Assembly (NCBI RefSeq): GCF_022288725.1 | Contig: NZ_JAKNTA010000002.1 | Location: 62,924-126,923 of the forward strand | DNA: 64,000 nucleotides | From: Kitasatospora sp. A2-31 | GTDB taxonomy: Bacteria; Actinomycetota; Actinomycetes; Streptomycetales; Streptomycetaceae | Direction of reading: 5' to 3' | Shown: positions 46,116 to 54,440 of the stretch, one piece after another | Numbering within the stretch: the stretch's first letter is position 1 | How the letters are laid out: each line of letters begins with the position of its first letter | Program-made: the position numbers and the translations under genes | The notes under the pieces: generated by a model | The model's database searches: none | Told to the model about the DNA's origin: nothing | Seen by the model: only the letters and a program-made list of their open reading frames with translations

Positions 46116-46167
46116 GGGTTGATCGGTCGGGTTGATCGGTGGGGTTGATCGGTGGGGTTGATCCGGC
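46116..46167. repeat. Four 13-bp tandem repeats upstream of the SsgA-like gene
   Basis: Units of GGGTTGATCGGT(C/G) begin at 46116, 46129, 46142 and 46155; the last is degenerate. They occupy the 5' region 19-70 bases before the start codon. A 13-bp period is just over one helical turn, so they could be a repeated protein-binding site or slipped-strand repeats. Confidence 0.85.
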
Positions 46168-46215
46168 AGGTGCTTCGGGACGGCCGCAGGCTGTCCCGGC
46201 CGGGCGGGAGCACGG

Positions 46216-46650
46216 TCAGGCGGCCGCCGGTCCGCCGTCCTGCTCGACGTGGCGCTTGAAGTCGTTCAGGTCGTCGATGACGCGGCGGTCCACGAAGCCG
46301 AGCGCCTCGGCGAGGTGCTCCCAGAGCCCCTGAGGTTCGGTCTCCAGCTGGAGCATCACGCGCGTCGTCCGGTCGTCCACGGAGTGGAAGGTGACCACGC
46401 CGCTGTGGCGCACCGGGCCGCCCCCGCCGTCCCAGGCCACCCGTTCGCCCTCCACGACCTCCGTCGTCACGGCCTCGAAGTGCCGCCGCCCGCCCGCGGT
46501 TTCGATCACCCAGGTGCTTCCCCCGGGGCCGGACACGTCGACACTCACCACGCCGCGCATGAAGCGCGGGAAGTCCTCGCACCGGACCCACTGCTGGTAG
46601 ACCTCGCCGCGCGGCGCCGCCACCTCGACCGACTCCTCGATCCGTCCCAT
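46216..46650 (-). CDS. SRPBCC (polyketide cyclase/START-like) family protein
   Basis: 144 residues from the ATG with GAGGAGGAG upstream. MGRIEESVEVAAPRGEVYQQWVRCEDFPRFM is typical of the cyclase/dehydrase-type SRPBCC proteins; EGERVAWDGGGG, VVTFHSVDDRTTRVML and LNDFKRHVEQ complete the fold. It presumably binds a hydrophobic ligand. It lies between the SALP gene and the sigma-factor gene, divergent from the latter. Confidence 0.9.
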   Translation of the reverse strand: MGRIEESVEVAAPRGEVYQQWVRCEDFPRFMRGVVSVDVSGPGGSTWVIETAGGRRHFEAVTTEVVEGERVAWDGGGGPVRHSGVVTFHSVDDRTTRVMLQLETEPQGLWEHLAEALGFVDRRVIDDLNDFKRHVEQDGGPAAA

Positions 46651-46927
46651 CGTCTCCTCCTCGACGTCCGGTAGCTGCTTCCGATGCCCCGCTGTCCCCC
46701 GCTGCCCCCCGAGGCCGCCGCCCGTGCGGCGGTCTGGTTGCCCGCGTGCCCCGATCCCCGCCGCGCATGCACGGCGGGTTCCGCCCGCACCCACCCGCAC
46801 CTCCGCGCCGTACGTCCTGCCGACCGCCCGTGCGATCGTTCACACAACCCTCACAGCGGGAGATGACATGGACCCGGCCCCGGCGGGTACTCGGGGACGG
46901 ACCGTACGCCGAGGGGAAAGGACCGAC

Positions 46928-47830
46928 ATGGCCACGACCAGTGACGAACTCCTCCACCGCGTGACAGCCCCGGCCCCGGACGAGGCCGTGACGGCCGACA
47001 CACCGGGCAGGCTCCATGCCCTCGTCCCGGAGCTCGACGGCATCGATGACTCGCGGCAGGTCGCCCCCGCCGACGCACGCGAGCTGACCCGTGTCCTGCT
47101 GACCCGCCTCGCGACGCTGGAGGAGGGCACCCGCGAGTACTCCTACGTGCGGGCCACGCTCATCGAGCTCAACCTGTCCCTGGTGCGGTTCGTGCTCCGC
47201 CGGGTGGGGAACCGTCAGGAGCCGGAGGAGGATCTGCTGCAGGTCGGCTCGGTGGGCCTGATCAAGGCGATCGACCGCTTCGACCCCGAGCACGGGGTGG
47301 AGTTCACCACCTTCGCAGTGCCGACCATCCTCGGCGAGATCCGCCGGCACTTCCGCGACGCCACCTGGGCCGTTCACGTCCCGCGGCGCCTCCAGGAGCT
47401 GCGCATCACCCTCGCCAGGGCCCGTGACGTGCTGTTCCAGCGCCTGGGCCGCACGCCGACCGTCGCCGAGCTCGCCGAGCACCTCGGGTTGTCCGAGGAG
47501 GAGGTGATCGAAGGGCTGGCGGCCGCCAACGGACACACCGCCGGCTCTCTGGACGCCCCGTCCGCCGACGGCCAGGACGACGACCCGAGTCCGCTCGCCC
47601 AGCGCCTCGGGCGGGAGGACCAGAGGTTCGCCGCGATCGAGAACCTGGTCGCCCTCAAACCGCTCATCGCCGAGCTGCCCGAACGCGACCGCCTCATCCT
47701 GTCCATGCGCTTCGGCGAGGAGCTGACGCAGTCCCAGATCGGCGACCGCCTCGGGCTGTCCCAGATGCACGTCTCCCGTCTGCTCGCCCGCATCCTGAAG
47801 AAGCTGCGCGAAGGGCTCAGCGCCACCTGA
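46928..47830 (+). CDS. RNA polymerase sigma factor, SigB/SigF/SigG subfamily
   Basis: 300 residues from the ATG with AAAGGA six bases upstream. Region 2 contains NLSLVRFVLRR, EEDLLQVGSVGLIKAIDRFDPEHGVEFTTFAVPTILGEIRR (in parts). Region 3 includes RTPTVAELAEHLGLSEEEV. Region 4 includes LPERDRLILSMRFGEELTQSQIGDRLGLSQMHVSRLLARIL. The lack of regions 1.1 and 1.2 marks it as an alternative sigma factor of the sporulation/stress group. Neighbours encoding STAS and HATPase proteins suggest partner-switch control. The -10-like GGGTAC at 46885 lacks a matching -35. Confidence 0.96.
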   Translation: MATTSDELLHRVTAPAPDEAVTADTPGRLHALVPELDGIDDSRQVAPADARELTRVLLTRLATLEEGTREYSYVRATLIELNLSLVRFVLRRVGNRQEPEEDLLQVGSVGLIKAIDRFDPEHGVEFTTFAVPTILGEIRRHFRDATWAVHVPRRLQELRITLARARDVLFQRLGRTPTVAELAEHLGLSEEEVIEGLAAANGHTAGSLDAPSADGQDDDPSPLAQRLGREDQRFAAIENLVALKPLIAELPERDRLILSMRFGEELTQSQIGDRLGLSQMHVSRLLARILKKLREGLSAT

Positions 47831-47932
47831 ACCGCCACCACGTACCGTGCCACGCACGCCGCTCGAGGTCTGGCCGGACCGGGGCGGCGTGCGTAGGCTC
47901 GTGGGCAGACCCTGGAGGGGAACACGACGACG

Positions 47933-48379
47933 ATGCCAGCCGAGATGACGATGCCCGCAGAGAACGAGCCCGCCACCGTGCCACCGACCACCGGCCGCGA
48001 CGGGCCCGCCCGGCTGCCGGGCGCCCGGCCCGCGCCGGACCTGGTCGTCCACACCCGGCACACCGACACCCGGGCGGCCGTCTGCACGCTGGCCGGCGAC
48101 CTCGACATCGAGACCCTGGAACCCGCCAGGAGTAAGCTGGACGACCTGGTGGAGCAGCGTCCACCGCTGCTCGTCGTGGACCTCGGACGCGTCACCTTCT
48201 GCGACTCCTCCGGCCTGAACCTGTTGCTGCAGACCCGGATGGCGGCCGCCGCGGCGGACGTGGAGTTCCGCCTCGCGGCGCCCTCCACCATGGTGCTGCG
48301 CCTGCTGGAACTGACCTGCGCCGACAGCGTGTTCTCGATCCACCCGTCCCTGGACGCCGCGCTCGCCGCACCGCTCTGA
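47933..48379 (+). CDS. STAS-domain anti-sigma factor antagonist
   Basis: 148 residues; ATG codons at 47933 and just downstream are all possible, with GGAGGGG a little far from the first. A ~35-residue Pro-rich N-terminal tail precedes a SpoIIAA/RsbV-type STAS domain, with DLDIET and VTFCDSSGLNLLL carrying the phosphoacceptor Ser of the DSSGL motif. It should release a sigma factor by binding an HATPase anti-sigma when unphosphorylated. It lies between the sigma factor and an HATPase gene. Confidence 0.93.
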   Translation: MPAEMTMPAENEPATVPPTTGRDGPARLPGARPAPDLVVHTRHTDTRAAVCTLAGDLDIETLEPARSKLDDLVEQRPPLLVVDLGRVTFCDSSGLNLLLQTRMAAAAADVEFRLAAPSTMVLRLLELTCADSVFSIHPSLDAALAAPL

Positions 48380-48490
48380 CCACCGCCCCCGGGCGGTGGT
48401 CGGGAGGGGACACGCATGATCCGGCGACGGCCGGGAAGCCGAACAGACGAAGCGGAACCGAAGCTGCCTGAATCGAAGGGGTACCCGCAC

Positions 48491-48961
48491 ATGACGACCA
48501 GCCGGGCAACCCTGGACGACGACCGGCCGAGCACCGGTCCCACGCTGCCACCGGGCGGACAGCGCCGGCGCCTGCACCTGGCCGGGCTGCCGAAGCCCGT
48601 CGCCCGCGCCCGGGCGTACACCGTGCAGGCCGTCGCCGACTGGTCGTGGCCGGTGAGCTCCGCCGGTGCCGACGACATCGTTCTCCTGGTCGCCGAACTG
48701 GTCGCCAACGCCATGCTGCACGCCGGCGGCCCGGTGGACCTGGTCCTCGACGCCTCCCAGGCGCGACTGCGCATCGAGGTCAGCGACCGGTCGACCGCCC
48801 TGCCCGAGCCGCGCCGGCCGCACCGCCCGGGCGTGCCCGGCGGGCACGGCCTCTTCATCGTCCAGCGGGCGGCGACCCGCTGGGGCGCGCTGGCCGACGG
48901 CGACGGCAAGACGGTCTGGGCCGAGATCGACACGCTGCCCCCGGCGCACCCCGGCGGCTGA
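48491..48961 (+). CDS. HATPase_c anti-sigma regulatory protein
   Basis: 156 residues from ATG 48491. An ATG at 48416 has a good SD too, but the 25 codons between them use many A/T-ending codons, unlike the rest, so the later start is favoured. GHKL motifs: ELVANAMLHAGG (N box), EVSDRST (G1 like) and PGGHGLFIVQRAATRWG (G2). It probably pairs with the preceding STAS protein in a partner switch acting on the sigma factor two genes upstream. Confidence 0.9.
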   Translation: MTTSRATLDDDRPSTGPTLPPGGQRRRLHLAGLPKPVARARAYTVQAVADWSWPVSSAGADDIVLLVAELVANAMLHAGGPVDLVLDASQARLRIEVSDRSTALPEPRRPHRPGVPGGHGLFIVQRAATRWGALADGDGKTVWAEIDTLPPAHPGG

Positions 48962-48991
48962 CCCGGGACCCGGGGCGGCGCCCGACCGCTG

Positions 48992-49558
48992 CTACGGGGC
49001 CGTTGTCCGCGAGGCCCTCACGGGCCCCAGCCGCAGGTGGTGGCTCGGCCACGGCGGCGGCGCGGCCGGCCCGAACCACACGCGGACGTCCTCTCCCGTG
49101 CGGACGGGCAGCAGCGGGTAGTCGTTCTCCGCGTGCTCGGTCCGGTGCAGCGCATGATCCGGGCCGAGGTGCCGGGCGGCGTACGCTTCGAAGGCGGCCG
49201 CGTCGGAGGGCCGGCAGATCGTCGCCACCACTTCGCGGGCGCCCGGCTCCGGTGCGAAGCCCGGGCCGCGCAGCAGCAGGACGTCGTCGCTGTCGACCAT
49301 GGTCGCGTTGGCCGCGTCCCGGTGCCGCCGCCAGAGCGGGCCGGTGTAGAACGCCTCCAGCGCACGCCGGCGGTGCACCATGTCGGGGAACGCGCGTACC
49401 CAGACGAAGCGGTCCGGGTCGTCGAGATCGCGGAACCGGCCGCCGACGGTGATGCCGACGGCCTGCTGACCGGTGACGAACTCGCGCTCGAACAGCTCGA
49501 TCAGCGTCTCCCGGGCGCCGGGATGCAGGGTGTACTGCCGCAGTTCGACGATGCTCAT
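48992..49558 (-). CDS. NIPSNAP-family protein
   Basis: 188 residues. MSIVELRQYTLHPGARETLIELFEREF is the ferredoxin-like NIPSNAP start, and VGGRFRDLDDPDRFVWVRAFPDM carries the core. Bacterial members are small alpha/beta-barrel proteins of unknown function. Its ATG overlaps the stop of a 38-residue ORF upstream (ATGA). It is divergent from the WYL regulator. Confidence 0.9.
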   Translation of the reverse strand: MSIVELRQYTLHPGARETLIELFEREFVTGQQAVGITVGGRFRDLDDPDRFVWVRAFPDMVHRRRALEAFYTGPLWRRHRDAANATMVDSDDVLLLRGPGFAPEPGAREVVATICRPSDAAAFEAYAARHLGPDHALHRTEHAENDYPLLPVRTGEDVRVWFGPAAPPPWPSHHLRLGPVRASRTTAP

Positions 49559-49671
49559 GCGACGGCCTGCCCGGCGCGGGTCGGGTCCGGGGCCCGATCG
49601 GGGGCCGTCGGTGCGGTGCGAGGGCGGTCGGCCACCTCGTGGAAGCCGAGCAGGAAATCGAAGTCGTCCAT
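49555..49671 (-). pseudogene. 38-residue ORF, likely decayed remnant of a DUF1579/SnoaL-like gene
   Basis: MDDFDFLLGFHEVADRP at its N-terminus looks like the conserved start (DFDFLxGxWxVxxR) of a family of ~150-residue proteins. The frame then turns to Pro/Arg/Ala-rich sequence and stops after 38 codons, overlapping the NIPSNAP start by four bases. The likeness suggests deletion of the body of a gene that once led the operon divergent from the WYL regulator. It could instead be a short leader ORF. Confidence 0.4.
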
Positions 49672-49692
49672 GCGCCGCAGGCTAGGGGATCT

Positions 49693-49715
49693 CCACTGCC
49701 ACCCCCTGTCAGTGG
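49693..49715. promoter_or_regulatory. Inverted repeat CCACTG-N11-CAGTGG upstream of the WYL regulator
   Basis: A 6-11-6 perfect inverted repeat. Its right arm abuts a GATACT -10 candidate (49715-49720) eight bases before the WYL gene ATG. It is a candidate operator for the divergent pair. Confidence 0.5.
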
Positions 49716-49727
49716 ATACTGGGCGGC

Positions 49728-50657
49728 ATGCGCGCGAGCCGGCTGGTGACCCTGCTTCTCCTGCTCCAGAACCGGGGGCGGATGACGGCCCGGGAGCTGG
49801 CCGGGGAGCTGGAGGTCTCCGTCCGGACGGTCTACCGGGACGTCGACGCGCTCGCAGCCGCCGGCATCCCGCTCTACGGCGCCGCCGGACACGCCGGCGG
49901 CTACCGGCTGGTCGACGGCTACCGGACCCGCCTCACCGGGCTGACCGCGGACGAGGCGCAGGCCGCGTTCCTCGCCGCCCTCCCCGGCACCGCCGCCGAG
50001 CTCGGCCTCGGTGAGGCGCTGGCCACCGCTCAGCTCAAGCTCCGGGCGGCTCTGCCGGCGGAGCTTCGCGAGCACGCCGACCGGATCAAGGAGCGTTTCC
50101 TGCTCGACGCCCCCGGTTGGTACGGCGACGTCGGCCGGACGCCGCACCTCGCCGCCGTCGCCGCCGCGGTGTGGTCGCGGCGGGCGGTGGTGCTGAAGTA
50201 CCGGCGCTGGCGCGCGCCGGAGGAGATCGAGCGCCGGGTCGAGCCGTACGGTCTCGTGCTCAAGGCCGGGCGCTGGTACCTGGTCGCCGGCGGGCCGTCC
50301 GGCATCCGGACCTACCGGGTCGACCAGATCATCGGACTCGACTCCCCGCAGGAGGAGTTCACCGTCCCGGAAGGCTTCGACCTGGCCGAACACTGGCGCC
50401 GCCACCTGGCCGAGTTCCGTGCCCGGCTGCACACCGGGGAGGCGCTGGTCCGGCTCACCCCCGAGGGAGCCCGCCGCCTCGGCGTGACACCCGACGGCGA
50501 CGGGTGGACCGAGACCCGGGTGCCCATCGAGTCGGTCGACCACGCCCACGGCGAGTTCCTGCGGCTGGGCACCGACATCCAGGTCGTCGCACCGGCGGAA
50601 CTGCGCGACCGGATCGCCGGGACGGTCAGGGCCCTGGCCGCCCGCTACGGCGGGTGA
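49728..50657 (+). CDS. YafY-type regulator (HTH_11 + WYL domain)
   Basis: 309 residues. An N-terminal winged helix (about 1-55: RASRLVTLLLLLQNRGRMTARELAGEL, VSVRTVYRDVDAL) precedes a WYL domain in which KAGRWYLVAGG contains the WYL-type triad, and a C-terminal WCX region. Such proteins sense ligands or DNA-damage signals; many control the adjacent divergent gene, here the NIPSNAP unit. No SD is seen, and the -10 candidate is very close to the ATG, so leaderless initiation is possible. Confidence 0.93.
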   Translation: MRASRLVTLLLLLQNRGRMTARELAGELEVSVRTVYRDVDALAAAGIPLYGAAGHAGGYRLVDGYRTRLTGLTADEAQAAFLAALPGTAAELGLGEALATAQLKLRAALPAELREHADRIKERFLLDAPGWYGDVGRTPHLAAVAAAVWSRRAVVLKYRRWRAPEEIERRVEPYGLVLKAGRWYLVAGGPSGIRTYRVDQIIGLDSPQEEFTVPEGFDLAEHWRRHLAEFRARLHTGEALVRLTPEGARRLGVTPDGDGWTETRVPIESVDHAHGEFLRLGTDIQVVAPAELRDRIAGTVRALAARYGG

Positions 50658-50708
50658 GGCCGGCCGGCCCCGCGGTAACCCACTCGCCGGACGGGCGCTG
50701 GACACGCC

Positions 50709-50978
50709 CTATGCCGACAGCACCTCGCCGTCGTCCGGCTGGGCGCAGGCGGCGGCCAGCTCGTCGAGGGAGAGGTCGAGGGCGTAGGCGAGAGCGGCGA
50801 TCGTGAAGAAGGCGGGGGTGGGCGCGCGGCCGGTCTCGATCTTGCGGAGGGTCTCGGAGGAGATGCCGGCCGCGGCCGCGATCTCGACCATCGAGCGCGT
50901 ACCGCGCGCCTCGCGGAGCAGCGCGCCGAAGCGTTCGCCGCGCTCGCGCTCCCAGGGGGTCAGCGGGGTCCTCACCAT
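50709..50978 (-). CDS. XRE-family helix-turn-helix protein
   Basis: 89 residues. The helix-turn-helix spans about 18-72: FGALLREARGTRSMVEIAAAAGISSETLRKIETGRAPTPAFFTIAALAYALDLSLDEL (in parts). It is a single-domain regulator. It is divergent from a methionine aminopeptidase gene, with an ATACCGGTAT palindrome between them that may be its operator. Confidence 0.9.
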   Translation of the reverse strand: MVRTPLTPWERERGERFGALLREARGTRSMVEIAAAAGISSETLRKIETGRAPTPAFFTIAALAYALDLSLDELAAACAQPDDGEVLSA

Positions 50979-51144
50979 GCCGTCGATCCTAATGCCGACG
51001 CCCCCGCGCCCGCCGCCCCTCCGGCTGCGCCCGCGACTGCCCGGCCCTCCCCACGCCGGCCCTCCCCACGCCGGCCCGGCCCTGGGTCCGGCGCCCCCCG
51101 GTGCCCCCCCGCGCCCGCGCTCGACCTCCTCGACCGTGATACAA

Positions 51145-51154
51145 ATACCGGTAT
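51145..51154. promoter_or_regulatory. Palindrome ATACCGGTAT in the XRE/map divergent region
   Basis: A perfect 10-bp palindrome inside A/T-richer sequence (51140-51160), overlapping a TATAAG -10 candidate that sits 16 bases after TCGACC. It is a candidate site for the XRE protein, controlling the aminopeptidase gene. Confidence 0.45.
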
Positions 51155-51188
51155 AAGAATTGGGTTTCGGGCTTGGGAGGGGATCGTC

Positions 51189-51956
51189 ATGGTGGAGTTG
51201 AAGTCGGAGTCGGCGCTCGCGGCGATGCGTGAGGCGGGGCGGGTGGTCGCGGACGCGCTGGCCGCGGTGCAGGGGGCGGCGGCGGTCGGCGTCAGCCTGC
51301 TGGAGCTGGACGAAGTGGCGCGCGAGGTGCTGCGGAAGGCCGGGGCGAGCTCGCCGTTCCTCGGCTACCGGCCGGCCTTCGCGCCGGTGCCGTTCCCGGC
51401 GGTGATCTGCGCCTCCGTCAACGACGCCGTGGTGCACGGCATCCCGGACGGCCTCCGCCTGCGCGACGGCGACCTGGTGAGCATCGACTGCGGCGCGCTG
51501 CTGGACGGCTGGGCCGGTGACGCGGCCGTCAGCTTCACGGTGGGGGTGCCGGCGGAGGCGGACGTGCGGCTGATCGAGACCGCCGAGCGCGCGCTGGAGG
51601 CCGGGATCGCCGCGGCCGTGGTCGGCAACCGACTCGGCGACATCGGACACGCCGTCGCCCGCGTGGCGCGCGCGGGTCGGTACGGGTTGCTGGAGGGGTT
51701 CGGCGGCCACGGCATCGGGCGGCGGATGCACGAGGACCCGCACGTCCCCAACGAGGGCCGCCCGGGGCGGGGTTACCCGCTGCGGCCGGGGCTGGTGCTG
51801 GCGATCGAGCCGATGCTCATGGCCGGCGGCCGCGACGACCACCGCATCGACCCGGACGGCTGGACCCTGCGCACCGTCGACGGCAGCCGGGCTGCGCACG
51901 TCGAGCACACGGTGGCGATCACCGAGGACGGCCCGCGCATCCTCACCCTGCCCTAG
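51189..51956 (+). CDS. map: Type I methionine aminopeptidase
   Basis: 255 residues, ATG with GGGAGGGG upstream. The five metal ligands are in place: SIDCGALLDG (Asp), GWAGDAAVS (Asp), GFGGHGIGR (His), LAIEPML (Glu) and VEHTVAIT (Glu). It removes N-terminal Met from new proteins. Streptomycetes often carry more than one copy; this one, next to an XRE gene, is probably an accessory copy. The palindrome upstream suggests it is regulated rather than constitutive. Confidence 0.95.
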   Translation: MVELKSESALAAMREAGRVVADALAAVQGAAAVGVSLLELDEVAREVLRKAGASSPFLGYRPAFAPVPFPAVICASVNDAVVHGIPDGLRLRDGDLVSIDCGALLDGWAGDAAVSFTVGVPAEADVRLIETAERALEAGIAAAVVGNRLGDIGHAVARVARAGRYGLLEGFGGHGIGRRMHEDPHVPNEGRPGRGYPLRPGLVLAIEPMLMAGGRDDHRIDPDGWTLRTVDGSRAAHVEHTVAITEDGPRILTLP

Positions 51957-52182
51957 GTGGCCGAGGGGGTCGGTCGGGCGGTGCTGGAGACCCACCGTCA
52001 AGTACGTGCGGGAGCCCGCGCGGGTGACGGGGTGGACGTCGGCCGGTTCGCCGCCGCCCCGGCCCTGGCGCGGTGCCGTCCGGGCGGGTGACCCGGCGGC
52101 CGGGGACCGCCCGACCGGCCGACGCGTGCGAGAGCATGCGTCTCGGCGGTCCGGTGCGGCGCGGCGACGGGAGGCGGGCGAG

Positions 52183-53532
52183 GTGATCGGTGGGGTCCAC
52201 CTGGAGGCGCAGTGGCGCCGGGAGGCACTGCGGACCAACCTGTGGGTGGTGCCGATGCTGGAGGTGCTGCTCGCCGGGCTGCTGTTCCTGGCCACCTGGT
52301 CCGTGGACCGCGCGGCCCATCGCGGAGAGCTGGTGCTGCCGGGCTGGGTGATCAGCGGCACCGCCGACGCCGCCCGGCAGATCCTCGCCGCCATCGCGGC
52401 GGCGCTGATCACGGTGGTCGGCGTGGTGTTCTCGATCATGATCGTGACGCTGACGCTGGCCTCCACCCAGTTCGGTCCGCGGATGCTGCGGACGTTCATC
52501 CGTGACCGCACCACCCAGCTGACCCTGGGCACCTTCGTCGGGACCTTCGTCTACGCCGTCCTGGCCCTGGTGGTGATCGGCCCCTCGTCGGTCGGAGAGT
52601 TCGTCCCGCACCTGTCCATCACGGTCTGCATGGTGCTGGTGCTCGCCGACCTCGGGGTGCTGATCTACTTCATCCACCACATCGCGACCTCGATCCAGCT
52701 GCCCCGGGTCATCGCGAGCATCGCGGCGGAGCTGTCGGCGGCGATCGAGGCGGGTGCGGGCGAGCCCGTACCGGTCGGCGGCATCGAACGGGGGCCCACG
52801 GCGGCCGAGCTGCACGCCCGGCTGGACGCGTCCGGAGCGGCCGTCCCGGCACCGGCCAGCGGTTACCTGCAGTTCGTCCGGCACCGGACGCTGGTCCGGA
52901 TGGCGACCGAGTTCGAGGCCGTCATCCGGCTGGACCACCGGCCGGGGCACTTCCTGGTGCAGGGGCACCAGCTCGCCACGGTCTGGCCCGCCACGGCGGC
53001 GGACGAGGTCACCAGGAGCTTCGCCCGCGCCCACATCACCGGGCCGACCAGGACGCTCGCCCAGGACATCGCCTTCGCGGTGGACCAGTTGGTGGAGATC
53101 GCGATCCGGGCGCTGTCCACCGCGGTGAACGACACCTTCACCACCCTGACCTGCATCGACTGGCTGGGTGAGGGGCTCTGCCGGATCGCCTCCCGCTGGC
53201 ATCCGGACCCGGTGCACCGGGACGCGGCCGGCCACATCCGCGTGATCGCCGCCCCGGTGAGCTACGAACGGCTGGTGGAGCGCGCGTTCGAGAAGATCCG
53301 GCAGGCCGCCCAGGGCATGCCCGCCGTGCTGATCCGCCAGCTCGACGCGCTGGCCGAGATCATGGTGGCGACCACCACCGAGGCGCAGCGCGAAGTGCTG
53401 CTCCGCCAGGCGGCGATGATCGACCGGTTGGGTGCGGAGTCGGTGTCCGAGCCGGCCGACCGGGAGGACGTCCACCGCCGGTACCTGACGGTCCTCGCCG
53501 TCCATGCGAGCCGGGCCGCCGGGCGGCCCTGA
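52183..53532 (+). CDS. DUF2254 membrane protein
   Basis: 449 residues from GTG 52183 with GGGAGG seven bases upstream. Four membrane helices lie in the first ~190 residues, including the strongly conserved VVFSIMIVTLTLASTQFGPRMLRTF and GTFVGTFVYAVLAL. A cytoplasmic C-terminal domain follows, with AFAVDQLVEIAIRALSTAVNDTFTTLTCIDWL, the family hallmark. Function unknown. Confidence 0.92.
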   Translation: MIGGVHLEAQWRREALRTNLWVVPMLEVLLAGLLFLATWSVDRAAHRGELVLPGWVISGTADAARQILAAIAAALITVVGVVFSIMIVTLTLASTQFGPRMLRTFIRDRTTQLTLGTFVGTFVYAVLALVVIGPSSVGEFVPHLSITVCMVLVLADLGVLIYFIHHIATSIQLPRVIASIAAELSAAIEAGAGEPVPVGGIERGPTAAELHARLDASGAAVPAPASGYLQFVRHRTLVRMATEFEAVIRLDHRPGHFLVQGHQLATVWPATAADEVTRSFARAHITGPTRTLAQDIAFAVDQLVEIAIRALSTAVNDTFTTLTCIDWLGEGLCRIASRWHPDPVHRDAAGHIRVIAAPVSYERLVERAFEKIRQAAQGMPAVLIRQLDALAEIMVATTTEAQREVLLRQAAMIDRLGAESVSEPADREDVHRRYLTVLAVHASRAAGRP

Positions 53533-53587
53533 CGCCGCGCCCGGCGTGGCGGCGCGGATGCGACGTCAGGGTCCCGCCGAGGAGGGC

Positions 53588-54238
53588 CTAGGAGAGCAGA
53601 CCGTCGTAGTCGGGGAGCTTGAAGGTCCGCTCGGCGTGGCCGCCCGTCAGGTCGGTGGTGTTGTTGCCGACGTTGGCGATGACCGTGTAGCCCTCCTGCT
53701 CCACCTCGGCGCGCTGGGCGGTCTTGAACTCCTGCACCGGCTGGAACAGGTCGCCGAAGTCGCGGCCGTGCAGGCCGTCCACCGGGTAGCCGGCGCGCTG
53801 GAGCGCGCAGCGGGTCAGCGAGTCGATGAAGTCCGGGCGGGCGGTGACGAAGATGACCGCGACGCCGCGCGAGTGCGCGTAGGTGGCCAGGTCGAGGGAC
53901 GGACCGACCGCGGGCTGGCTGAAGGGGTGGAAGTGCGTCTGGAGCGTCGTGTTGTCGATGTCGAACACGATGGCCGGGCGGACCGCGGCGCCGGCACCGG
54001 AGGTGCGCTGCTCGACGTAGCTGCGGGCCCCGGCGAGGGAGGTCTTGACGTCGGCCAGCCACTGGCTCTCCGTCACGGTGGCCGCGGCGCGGGCGACGGC
54101 GGCCGGGGCGGCGGCCTGCGCGACGGCCGGGGCCGGCCGGGCGGGGGCGGCGGTCGCGGGGGAGGCCAGGGCCGCGACGAACGCGCCGGCCAGGGCCACG
54201 GGGAGCGCTGCTCTGCCGACCTTGCTGATTCCTGCCAT
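53588..54238 (-). CDS. Secreted HAD-family acid phosphatase
   Basis: 216 residues from the ATG with AGAAGGG upstream. The signal peptide is about 1-31 (LPVALAGAFVAALASPATAAPA). HAD motif I is FDIDNTTL (DxDxT), motif II VIFVTARPD, and NVGNNTTDL is near motif IV. It resembles class B/III acid phosphatases of actinobacteria. It probably frees phosphate from organic phosphoesters outside the cell. An inverted repeat TTACC-AGCA-GGTAA lies about 105 bases upstream. Confidence 0.9.
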   Translation of the reverse strand: MAGISKVGRAALPVALAGAFVAALASPATAAPARPAPAVAQAAAPAAVARAAATVTESQWLADVKTSLAGARSYVEQRTSGAGAAVRPAIVFDIDNTTLQTHFHPFSQPAVGPSLDLATYAHSRGVAVIFVTARPDFIDSLTRCALQRAGYPVDGLHGRDFGDLFQPVQEFKTAQRAEVEQEGYTVIANVGNNTTDLTGGHAERTFKLPDYDGLLS

Positions 54239-54341
54239 CGGGAGCCCTTCTGTCGTGGTGTCGGGAGCCCGCGCGCATGTTCGACGACGCGGACATGGCG
54301 AATGTGACACATCGCGGGGGAGGGCAACAGGACCATGTTGC

Positions 54342-54355
54342 TTACCAGCAGGTAA
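54342..54355. promoter_or_regulatory. Inverted repeat upstream of the acid phosphatase gene
   Basis: TTACC-AGCA-GGTAA is a perfect 5-4-5 inverted repeat in an A/T-richer patch about 105 bases before the phosphatase start. It does not match the GTTCACC direct repeats of a PHO box. The regulator is unknown. Confidence 0.35.
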
Positions 54356-54440
54356 CAATCTGCCGTGCATCCGGCGCGTGAACACCGGGCGCGGCTCCGA
54401 GCGCCGTCCGGCGCCCGTCCGGCGCCCCGGGCCGGGAAGC

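Noticed and set aside
46116..46167. Tandem repeats as a possible CRISPR array
   Set aside because: Units are 13 bp with no spacers and no cas genes nearby.
46885..46890. GGGTAC as a SigB-type -10 for the sigma-factor gene
   Set aside because: No GNNT element is found 14-16 bases upstream, so the match is incomplete.
48416..48490. Earlier ATG of the HATPase gene as the true start
   Set aside because: It has a good SD, but the 25 codons use many A- or T-ending codons unlike the gene body; the ATG at 48491 is preferred though not proven.
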